From: Kiritimatiellia bacterium
GTDB taxonomy: Bacteria > Verrucomicrobiota > Kiritimatiellia > CAIQIC01 > Lenti-01
NCBI GenBank assembly: GCA_017527155.1
Contig: JAFXQI010000060.1
Location: forward strand, 22,215 to 86,214
Reading direction: 5' to 3'
Length of the DNA stretch: 64,000 bases
A program made the translations under genes and the position numbers. Positions within the stretch are counted from its first letter, which is position 1. The number at the start of each line of letters is the position of its first letter. Below the pieces are notes generated by a model. The model searched no databases. It was given only the letters and a program-made list of their open reading frames with translations, and had not been told where the DNA came from. Below, piece after piece: positions 1 through 10,900 of the stretch.

Positions 1-1
1 C

Positions 2-151
2 AAGTACCAGGGCATCGCCACCGGCATCCGGGCGTTCGGCAACGCCCTCGACACGACTTCGCGCTACATGGAACAACGGGAACGGGAAATGGAGCGGGCC
101 CAGGCACGGCAATCGGCATCGACGAGGATGGAGGTCGAAAACCGCTACGGC
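2..151 (+). pseudogene. N-terminal side of the split virion protein (frame +2)
   Basis: Frame +2 is open from the left edge and reads as a charged helical protein (residues such as RYMEQREREMERAQ and RMEVENRYG). It loses protein-like character near base 150 and soon stops. The same protein appears to continue in frame +1 (YMLDHAQEIYETPYG), so one base seems to be missing around 146-150: restoring a C would give ENRYGQYMLDHA. The start lies left of the window. The shift may be a sequencing or assembly error or a real mutation. Confidence 0.6.
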
Positions 152-156
152 AGTAC

Positions 157-1611
157 ATGCTGGACCACGCGCAGGAAATCTACGAAACGCCATACGGCCG
201 GGAAACGGACGGGGCCGGCAACCTGAAAATCACGGGGCCGTTTTCCAAGGCCCTCGAGGTCCACAATGGCTTCTGGGACAACGACACGAAGGCGGCCGAA
301 CTTCGGGAAACGCTCGGCGAGGATGACCGGGCGAGGCTGGAACAGGAGTACACGAACTGGGGATTCGCTCTCCAATCGGACTCCGCAAAGAAGCAGTCGG
401 AACTCAACCAGCAGTACATGCTGAAAAACTGGAAGGACCGGGGCAACACGCTGAAGGGGGAGATCTCCAACAGTCTCGAACGTGGTGACGTCGATGCATG
501 GAAGCGCTCGATGATGGAATACGTCGAGTTCGCCGGCGAGGGGGCCAAAATCGAGCTGGGCATCCGTGACCTCGGAGGTGGTCTGAAACGTCAACCGACG
601 GAGCAAGAGGCCGCCACCATCTCGGACGTGAAACGGGCGACCGCCGAAACGCTCGCCATGGAACGCATCGAGTTCCTCCACCGCGCCTACATCATGGACG
701 GCGACGCGGACACCCTCGCCGAAATCCAGGCATGGGGCGCCGAACAGGCCCTGTCGGATGCCGGCCGCCTGCACGCGCGGGAGCTGGCCGCGGACGCGGA
801 GACAAAACGGAAGCAGGTCGTGGCAAACCAGATGGCGGAGGCGGACAATACCGCCTGGAATGCGGCCAACCAGCGGCTCGAGGAAGTCATGGGGCTTGAC
901 AACCCGATGGAACAACGGGAGGCGTTCTGGGAGTTGCGCGAAACCCGATTCCACGACCCGCAGAAGAAACGCGAGCTGAACGAGAAAATCGACGTGCGGC
1001 TGGACGCCGTGAACACCGAGGAGGCGTACGGGGCACTGGCGCTGATTGCCAAGGATGCCGGGAATCCGAACATCATCCACATGGCGGACAAATGCCGACG
1101 AAAGGTAGAGAACATCGCGGATCCAAAGAAGCGCGAGGCGGCGCTGACCCTCCTTGACGGGCTCGTCGGGGATGCGGAATTCGTGTCGTGGAGGGAGAAG
1201 TACGACAAGGCAATCGGCGAGATCGAACAGATGGACTTCGACCCGGAAGCGCTGGACGAAGTCCATGGAAGGGTCCGCCAGCTTATCGGAGAAATCGCAG
1301 GGTTCAGGAGTGCGCGTGGCAAACAGCTGGCCGCCGAACACACGGTCGCCGTGCGGAACGAAATCCAGGCGCAATACACCCAGAAGACGGTGGACGTGTT
1401 GAAACACAGGTGGTACCGCGACCCCGCAACGGGGAGGCTCGTCAACCAGGACAAGCTGGATGCGCTCGACACGTTCGACAAATGGATCCCGTTCATGGAC
1501 CGCAAACAGCTGGATGAGGTGGCGGAGGCCTTCTCGAAGATGCCCGTCCCGCTGCAAGAAGAGGACTTCGCCGGACTTGGGGGACTGGCTTGGCGGCAAC
1601 GGCGTGGCTGA
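157..1611 (+). CDS. Phage internal virion (ejection) protein, main body, frameshifted at both ends
   Basis: This long, almost wholly helical, charged protein has no signal peptide or enzyme motif. It lies directly upstream of the giant polyvalent virion protein, the usual place of internal or ejection proteins in podovirus-like phages. I infer a structural role and did not recognise a named family. The ATG at 157 is probably not the true start, because the preceding 150 bases encode the same kind of protein in frame +2. The stop at 1,609-1,611 is also probably artificial: sensible sequence resumes in frame +2 at about 1,571 and runs to 1,987. The intact protein would exceed 660 residues. Confidence 0.6.
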   Translation: MLDHAQEIYETPYGRETDGAGNLKITGPFSKALEVHNGFWDNDTKAAELRETLGEDDRARLEQEYTNWGFALQSDSAKKQSELNQQYMLKNWKDRGNTLKGEISNSLERGDVDAWKRSMMEYVEFAGEGAKIELGIRDLGGGLKRQPTEQEAATISDVKRATAETLAMERIEFLHRAYIMDGDADTLAEIQAWGAEQALSDAGRLHARELAADAETKRKQVVANQMAEADNTAWNAANQRLEEVMGLDNPMEQREAFWELRETRFHDPQKKRELNEKIDVRLDAVNTEEAYGALALIAKDAGNPNIIHMADKCRRKVENIADPKKREAALTLLDGLVGDAEFVSWREKYDKAIGEIEQMDFDPEALDEVHGRVRQLIGEIAGFRSARGKQLAAEHTVAVRNEIQAQYTQKTVDVLKHRWYRDPATGRLVNQDKLDALDTFDKWIPFMDRKQLDEVAEAFSKMPVPLQEEDFAGLGGLAWRQRRG

Positions 1612-1987
1612 CTTGTTCGACTGGAACAAGATCGACGAAAAAGGGGAAATGGCCCTCGCCAAGAGTTGGGGAGACGCGAGGACACGCGACATCAAGCGCG
1701 GACGGGGGCGCGTCGATGTCGATCGCCGCCTGGCCGGAGAGATTTACAGGGCCGTGGAGAGCTATGTCCGACTCCGGGACATGGACATGCTCCAGAAGGG
1801 AAACAAGGCGAACATGTCCATCGCCGAGTTCATGGAGGACTACTACAGGCAACACCCCGACAATCTGGCGGCATACCGATCCGCGAGCCTTGCCGAAAGG
1901 GTCGCGATGACCCAAGTGGCCCTCGAAAACGCGACCGCCGCTTCGGTTTACGGCCCGTTCGCCGATGACGAAGAAGAAGGAGACTGA
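1571..1987 (+). pseudogene. C-terminal side of the split virion protein (frame +2)
   Basis: From about 1,571 frame +2 gives a convincing helical protein starting PDLGDWLGGNGVADLFDWNK and ending in acidic residues DDEEEGD at 1,987. Immediately before, frame +1 ends the preceding block with QEEDFA. Joining EEDFA to PDLGDWL would need two bases restored in the GCCG run near 1,570, or one base removed. The stop lies 2 bases before the next ATG, and the GAAGGAG ribosome site of the giant gene falls inside this coding end, as expected for one virion operon. Confidence 0.55.
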
Positions 1988-1989
1988 AG

Positions 1990-4900
1990 ATGCCCTATTC
2001 CGCAACCTACAGGAGCCAGCTCCGCAGCGACATCACACGCGCACGGCGGCTCGGTCCGGACGCCACCGACAGCGAAGTCGAATGGGGTCTGGCGACGTTG
2101 TACGGCGGGATTTCCGGCCGCGACTTCCGCCTCCCGGAGGACATGCGCGCAGACCCGCGAGGTTCGCTGGCCAAGCTGCAGGAGGTGTACGACACGGGCT
2201 CGTTCGAGGCCATGCAGACGGACTCGCTCAAGCAGGTCAACGAGCTGTTGAAGAACAAGGACTGGCGGGCCCTCGCCGACATGGGAAAGAAGTCGGACAC
2301 GATCTTCGACGATGGCTTCGACGCGAACCTGCTGGATGAAAGCGACCGATCCGAATGGCAGCGTCTGAACGACAAGGATGTCAAGTGGAAGCAGGAACGG
2401 GCCAGCGCGGCATACGTCGGGGCGAAGCCCCCGGACGGGCTATCCACGGAAGAGCAGCGCCGCCTTGGCGAACTCGTCGACGAGGCCAAGACCCGGACCG
2501 CCGCCATGCGGCAGGTTGAACGCGTGCGCCGGGAGAATGCGGCGGTCATGCTGCTCTCGATTTCTCCGGAGCTTACCGACCGGAGCCATGCCATCATCGA
2601 ACGCGCCATCGCGAACAACTTCAGGATCACGGCCGAGGACCAGGATGCATTCCTGCCGGAGGAGATGGGCGGCCTGGACAGCGGGCAGAAGGAATTGCTT
2701 GCGGCCTACATGAATTACGTCCGGCCGACGGAAGGCAAGGGTGCCTGGGCAAAGTTCACGGGACGGATGCTGGACCAGACAGGGCAGGTCCTCGGAAGCA
2801 CGGCGGACGACATCGCGGACCTCTGGAAGTTCGCAACGGATTCGTCGTACCGCAATGGCGGATACGATGCCGAGATTGAACGGCGGGCGTGGTTGGTGCA
2901 GGCAAACGCGAAGAAGTTCGCCGATCTCGGAGTCTGGGGCAACACCTTCGCGGAGGCCGGCGGAGTGATCGGGTACTGGGCCCCCATGCTGTTCGAGACG
3001 GTGGCAACCGCCGGAATCGGGGACATCGGTGCCGCAGCCGGTGCCGCCAGGTTGGCCGCCAAGGCCGGAGCGGCCGGCCGGTTCGCTGGACGCCTTGCCA
3101 CGTTGCCTGTGCGCAAGCTCTCCCATGTCATGTTCATGGCGGATTTCCGACAGCAGTTCCTGCAGCGCATAGCACTCGATGGAGGAGACCCGGCAAGCGC
3201 CGAGTCGCAGATTGCGGCCTCGGTCGGCGCGCTTGCCTCCGATCTCGTGGAACACATCCAATGGGGCAAGGCCTTCGGAAAAACCGCGATGCCCGAGGTC
3301 GTGTCCCAGGCTTACTCCAAGCTGACGCACGGCATCTTCGCAAAACTCGGCATCAAGGTCGGGAAAGAATTCGGCCAGATGACCCTCGGGAAGGCCGCCG
3401 CACAGGTGGTTGGAGAGCGCCTGGTTTCCATACCGACGGAGGCCATCGAGGAAGCGATCCAGCAGGCCATCGAGGAGGTCGTCGTGGACATTGGCGACGG
3501 ACGCGGCATCCGCGGCATCCGCCTCGCCAACCTCATGGATCAGAGCGCAGAAGCCTTCGTCAAGACCATCGGCCCCATGGCATGGGTGTCACTGTCCGGT
3601 TTCCCGATGCGGGCGCGGAGCGCCTACACGATGCACAACCTCGACAAGGGAGCCATCGACCGCCTGCTTACGGCCGGGGAACGACTCAAGCGGGCTGCGG
3701 CTACCGGCCAGCTCGAGCTCAAGGGAGAAGACATGGGTGTGCTTGGACGCCTGATGCACATGACGGCACGGGCGGTAACGCCGGCCGAGGCGTACTGGTC
3801 GCTGCGGGAGCGCGGGTTCACGAAGGACCAGGCCGATTCCATGCTGAAGACGTTCGCGGCAATCCGGCGCTCGGCAATCGAACAGGGGCAGACGGGGGAA
3901 CTGGGGGCGGCCATCCTGCAAGCGGGCGAGGAACTGGAACAGGGTGGATTCGAGTTGAAGAGGAATGCCGACGGCTCGAGCTCGTGGACGCGGGTCCAGA
4001 CAGACGAGAACGGACATAAACGGCGGCAGACGTTGAAAATCGTGTGGGAGCCTTTCCAGGAACTGGACATGGATTCCCCGGCGCAGGTTGGGTCTGCGCT
4101 GGAGTACATTCGAGAGAATGAATCCGAACAAGGCAAGGAGGCATTGAAACTTCTGGGTCTGGACATCGCCCGCCCCAACGCCAAAATCATGGCCGACGCG
4201 GCCGCGATGAACGCCCTCGGGATGTACGTCGCGGAGAACGAACTGGGCGACGTCGCGAATTCGCTGGCGACCGGGACGACGAAGTCGAAGGAGGCGGACG
4301 GGACGGAAATCGACGAGGACACGTACACGATCACGCTGACCGAGAAGGCGACGCGCGAGAGCATCTGGCACGAGGTCGGGCACGCGGCGGGATACGCGCT
4401 GCGGCGGATGGGGCTGTCGGAGGAGGAGATCGACGCCATCCAGAACTGGCGGAGCGGGGAGGACGGAAAGGCCCCAAGCGAGGCCGACATGGCGCTCCCG
4501 GAACACGCCGGCGCGGGAGGAACGGAACTCTACGGGGAGGAGCGGGTCAACTACGAGCTCGCCGGCGAAATCGCCCGGAAGAATGAACCCAAGAGTGCGT
4601 TCGCCAGGGGGCTGGAATACGTGGGCGACCTCGTCCGGAACGTCCTGCGGATCCGGAAGAAGGCGGAGGAGGTCGGCAACGCGGCCGCCATCATGACGGA
4701 ACTCATCTGGCACGGGCACCTCGGGAAGCTCGACACCCTGAACGACGCCCAGAAGCGCGTCCTGCTCGAGGCCCGCCGCCGGCGGCAGGCCGCGGAAACC
4801 GGTGGCGAGGCCCCTCCGTCCCCGGAGGGACCAAGCTCTGCCGGAGAGGGACCAAGCTCCGCCGCGGAAGGGACCAAGCCCGCCACGTCCGTCAGGCCGC

Positions 4901-7900
4901 CCGACGAGCGCACCGTCGCCAATTTCTGCTTCGACCGCCCCATCCTCCGCGACGACATGGCCAGGCTCTCCGCCAGCGGGGAACTCTCCGAGGACGACAT
5001 CTTCGAGACCGGCTACCGGTGGAGTCCGTTCCTCCGCGCCTGGGTCGTGCAACCGGAGTTGAAGGGGCAGACGTTCACACCCAACGGCCGGTACATGGGG
5101 CTGGACGGGGAGTGGAAGGGGGAGGACGCGCGGGCGATGGTAGGGACATTTGCGGACGGAACGCATTTTGTCGAAGTCGATGACGTCCCGGATGAAATCC
5201 GAAATGAAACAGACCCAGACAAGCTGCGCACCAGCGTCAGGAATCTGATCCGAGAAAAATGGATGAACCGCATCATCGACCCGAATGGGGTGCGCGTGTT
5301 TGTCAACGGGGCGACGGCACAAGAATACGTCCAGCCGGCAAAGGAGCTGGATGACAATGCCTTCCGGGCCAAGATGGATGCGGCTGGAAAACTTGACGAA
5401 GTAGTATCAACTTCCACCAATCCACAAAACGCACCAGATGGAAGGGATGGCCATGTCCACAAAAACGTCAAGGAGTGGGAATACCGGGATGCCATCTTCC
5501 ACGTCAACGGGCGCTATTACGGAACTCTCGTAAACATTGCCGTCATAGAGACGGTCGGTGGTCGAAAGGGGAATTTCCGGAAGCTCCATGACATTACCCA
5601 AATAAAAGACATCACCGACGAAGTTCGGAATCTCCATGGAGACCCTGTTGGGGAACTCCAATCGTACCCATCTACCGTCGGTGACAACGCGAATGAACCT
5701 CCAAACGCGCCCGGCGTCAACTCCGAAAATCAGGGGCGGTCGGAAGTCGGCTCCCGCCGCATGTATGCGGCGGCGCAGAACCTCCCGTCCCCGGAGTTCG
5801 CGATGGACGGGACCATCGTGGATGCGCTGCCGGCGCACCTGCGGGAGGACGCGCGCGCCATCGTCGCCGAGCGCGGCGGGACGGCCGCGTGGATGGTCGA
5901 GGCGGACGGGACGCCGACGGAACTCAACGAGAGGGAGTGGCTGCGGAGGGAGGCGGAGAGGCGGCACGTGGCGGGGCGGCGGTTCGCAATCGGAGGGCTG
6001 TACACCGGCAGCGCCGCCGACTACGCCCCGCGCGATGAGAACGGGAACATCGTGAACGGGCCGAGTCTGCTCAAGATTGGGAGCGGCGAGGGTAGCCAGG
6101 TCTATGGATGGGGACTGTACGCCAGCAACATGAGAGGAGTGGCGGAACAATATGCGCAATACGCTTCAGGGAAACACCCGGAAGGAGAACTCCTGGTTGA
6201 CGGGAAACCCGTGAGAGGGAAGCTGTCCAAGGTTGTTGACGGGGTGCTGGTTGGGACCGTCAAGGGGGCCATACTGAACGCCGCCTCCTGGGTCGGGACA
6301 CGGAACACAGACGGCATCGTGGAGTTTCTTGAAAATATACTTGCCGAATATGAATCCGTCGCCTCGACCGAAGGACGTCCGGAAGAGCACAGGGCACAAG
6401 CTCGGCTGAATGCAAGTTGCTACAGAGAGGCCATTGAACTAGTCAAGAGCGGCCGGGCGGTAGTCGGGGAGAATTGGCGTCCCCACGTCTACGAGCAAAC
6501 CTTCTTCACCGACCGTGCGACGCCGGAAGAGACGGAGCGGCACCTGCTCAAGTGGTACGAGGCGGTGCCAGACGAGCAGAAACAGTGGATTGCCGGACAA
6601 CTGGAAAAGGAGAATCCAGGGAACAAGTTCCTTCTGGCGGCCGTGGAAGAGGCAAAGACGGGAGCGGAGCTTTACGAATTGCTTGCCGAGGAGTTGATTC
6701 CCGCCGAGCGATTCGTCCAAGAGAGGACGCAGCATGGGCGCGGAGCAAAATCCGGCGAGCAGGCCGCCAGCGAGTTCCTGGCCCGCGCGGGAATCGACGG
6801 CATCAAGTACCCCGTGAACAGCTACGGCAAGACGGTCAAGGACGGCGACGCCGCCGGCTGGAACTACGTCAGCTTCAGGGACGACAACATCAAGGTTGAC
6901 CACAAATGGGTAGACGGGGAACAGCGCTACCAGATTGCCGGAACGGAGGGGGCGGCGCGCCTCGGCATCCGGGGCCTGGGGGATGCAGAGGCCATGGAAC
7001 GAAGCGGGGCCACGCGGGAGGAAATCTGGAGGGAAACAGGCTGGTGGAGGGGGGCGGATGAAAAGTGGCGGATAGACGCCCCGGTCAAGATGACGCAAGA
7101 GGAACGCACTGCAACGCCGCCATGGGAGACGGAGAACGTGGAGGAGGGGCGGCAGATTGTGCGGTTCCAGATCGGCGGGAAGGCAGAAGACGGAAAAACC
7201 ACCGCCCAAGGGCCGCTATCGGAATCGGATCAAACTCCGCCGGTGCAGTTTAGCGGTGGTGCAACTTCAATCCCCTTGACACGCGAAAGTGCCGATCCGG
7301 TGATGAAATTCGCGGAAACCATAGTCATGGACGGCGCGAAAAGTCCAGAAGATTTTCTGGTCGGCATCTTCGGTGCGCTCGGTTCGCAGGAAACCAACCC
7401 CAACAAGACGCAATACTTCGACATCACCCAGCCCGACGGCCGGACCTTGTCCCTGCGGACGGCCAACCACCGCGCCACCGCCCACCAGTACACGGAACAC
7501 GGCAACACGGCGGACGAAAAGCTGTCCGTCGTCGTGAAGATGAGCGAGAAGCCCTTCAAGAGCGACAAGGACGTGCAACTCACGGAATTCGTCTATTTCC
7601 CCGACAAGCTGACCGCCGAAACGGAGGCGGGCATTGCAAAGGGACTTGCGGAGTGGATTCGCACCGGCAAGTACACGGGGCCGAATGCCGACCAGGTGAA
7701 TGTTTCCCCCAAACAGCGCGCCGGACAGGCGCGGCAGCAAGTCGGCGGGCGCATCCGGGAATACGACCATGAGCCGGTTTACAGCCCGCGGGGACAGCTG
7801 GCGGCGCTGGCGACGATGTACCTCATCCAGGGGAAGGAGCCGGACCGGGGGAACCTGCAGCAGATCAAGGAGCGGCTCGGGGAGCAGGGGGACCTGGACG

Positions 7901-10900
7901 CCATCATCGCGGAGGCGAAGGCGAAGCACGGGAGAATCCTCGAAGACCTGAAGGCGAAGGGCCGGAGGGCGAGCGCTGGCGAAATCGCGCGGGAAGCGGC
8001 GCGCCGGACGAAGGCGGCGCACCCGGAGGACCTGCTGGAGGAGGCGTACAAGCGCGGCGCGGCGGCCGGTACGTGGGCGCAGGGGGCACGCGGGGCGGTG
8101 CTGTCGACGCTGATCGGGGAGGCGAGGAGCGACAGCTACCACGACTTCGCGCTGGAGATGGGGCTGGACATCGCGGGCATCTACCACCGGTTCGCGCTGC
8201 AGCAGGCGCGGAAGGAGGAGGCGGCCGGTCACGGGAAGGGCACGGAGTCGGAGGAGGAGGGGGCGGACCAGGCGCTCGAGAACGCGGTGGGCTTCGCGGA
8301 GGGCGCGCAGGGGCCGCTCGACCCGAACAGCGAGGCGGGACGGGCGCTCTCGGAGCTGGAAACGCGCCAGCAGGAGAACATCGAACGGGCGCTCCGGGAG
8401 GCCGACATGGACTGGGAGGAGCGGAACCGCCTTCGGGAAGAGCGTCGGCAGCGGCGCCTGGAACGGGAGCGGGAGGCGGAAGCGGCCGGCGAAGGCTCCG
8501 GGGAGGGCGAAGGCGGCGGCGGGGAAGCGGTCGAGGACGTCCCGGAGGGGATGGACGAGAACGACCTGGCGGTGGACATCCTGGAGCGGAACCGGGTGGA
8601 CATCCGGGATCCGTGGAAGTTCGCGCTCTTCCTGCGCAAGGCGATCCGGAACCGCATCCTGAAGGCGAACGGGCTGCCCGTGGACTTCGCCACGCTGGAC
8701 GAGGCGCTGGCGGCCGAGGAACGGCTGTGGCAGAACCCGACGAACGTGGCGCAGTTCGCCAAGTCGATGGCCGCCATCCTCAAGGACATGGCGGGCCGCC
8801 TGATGGACCACGCGGGGGAGACATACCCGGCGGTGCTGGTGAAGCTGGAACAGCTGGCCCGGATGCAGAACGTTGGGGCCATTGAGACACAGGCGGCATT
8901 CGAGATCGCGACCATCGCGCGGCGGAGTATCCGGGAAACGAGCGCCAAGATGGTGAACGCCACGATCAAACGGCTGGACAAGAGCTACATCGGCAAGCAC
9001 CGGTTCGGGGAACACGACGAGCTGGAAGAGGACCTCAAGCGGAAGATCACGGGGCATGTCCGGCGGATGGCCATGTGGTGCAACACGGTGCTGGGACTGT
9101 CGGAGGGGGGTGTCGAGCGGGAACGGGAGAATCTGCTGAATGCACGAAACGAACGAAGCCGGGCACTGAAAGAGGCAGAGGCCAATGGCGCAATCGGCAC
9201 CAAGGCCGAGGATGACGCTGTGTACGCGGAGACGCTCTGGAAGCTCAAGGTGTTGGAAACCTATGGCGGGACGCGCTACCTGCTGCCGGGGGAGGCCCGG
9301 GAGAAGCTGATGGAACTGGAACGCTGGATGGCCACCGAGAGCCTCAAGCAGGCCGCCAAGATCGAAATGACGAGCCGCCAGTACAAAAAGGACCGGGAAA
9401 CCATCATCGAAGGATGTGCGGTCATCGATCCGAAGACGGGCCAGAAACGCGTCTGGGGAAAAGACACATGGGCCGACAAGGCTTGGCGGGCCATGGTCAA
9501 CACCATCAACCAACGTCTTCGGTATCTGTTTGCCAGGGCAAGCGGAAAGTGGCGGACTTCCACGGACGAGCTCCTTTCGCGCGTCAGCCTCCTGATTTCG
9601 CAAGGGACGACGCAATCCATCATCGAAGAACAGGAATTGCGGCGCGCCCTTGTGTGTACGGTGCGGGAGGTCGTCGGGCCGCGCGGGGTCCGAAAATGGC
9701 TCAAGAGGATGCTCAAGGAAATACCGGAAGAACACTCCGTGGCGATTTCGAAACAGGGCCACCGGGACTTGCGATACGGCCAGGTGATGCACCTGTACGG
9801 GTACCTGCGGCAGACGGCGACCTACGGGGACAATATCGCGAGGTACGGGCGCGTGGGCCAGCGGCAGTACATCGAAAAAAACATTCTCGCGGCGGAGGAC
9901 ATCAAAATCCTCAATGGAATGATGCGCATCTACGCGGAACAGCGGCCAAAGATTGACGCGGCAAGCCGGGACATCACGGGGTTCGAGATGAAGTCGCCGG
10001 ACCCGTGGTACATGCCGGTCAAGATCAAGACGCCGACGCGGAGCGGGCTGGAGACGGTGGTCTCGACGGTGGAGGCAATGCCGGCCGTGTTCAGCGAACG
10101 CCGAAAGCACCAGATGGACGTGGACGAGACGGCCGACATCATGGAGGTTTACCACGACCGCATGAAGAAGACGGCACAAGTGTTGGGGCGGGGGCGCACC
10201 GGGCTGGACATCATCCACACGTTCGGCAACGCGGCGGTCAAGGATGCCATCACGGAAGCACGGGGTGAGGAGTTCACGAATGCGCTCATCGCGCACTTCA
10301 CCGACTGGATGCACGGAGGACGGCCAAGGCTGGTCAATTCTTCGGGGGGAGATGCCGCATTCCTCAACGGGCTACGTACCGCGGCGGTCTACCAGGCGCT
10401 GTGGGGAAACTCCCTTTCGGCGTTCAAACAGACGCTTTCCGCGCCGGTGCTCAAGCTGGCGCGGAAAATCGGGGACCGTGGCATCTTCCAGGACATCGCG
10501 GGGCGATTCACCAAGGGCTGGAAACAGGCAAAGGTGGAGTTGACCCAGAGCGATGCATGGAAGGCGCGCTACGGCGACGTGGGCGTCATGCAGGAGACGC
10601 GCGAGGCCATGCTGGGGGCCGGTGAGGGGAGCATCTGGCAAGCGTTGCTCAGGGCCGGGATGGCACCGCTGCAATGGGGCGACCAACGGCCGGCAATCAT
10701 GTGCCAGGTGACGGAATACATGATCAAGCGCGACGAACTGATCGAGGGCGGCATGGAGCCGGAGGCGGCAAAGCGGCTCGCCGCCGACATCGCCATGCAG
10801 GATGTCGAATGGACGCAGCAGAGCAGCCGTCCCGAAAACCTCCCCCAATACATGAGACGGGGCGACAGCCTGGTCCGGATGCTGATGATGTTCGCCAGTT

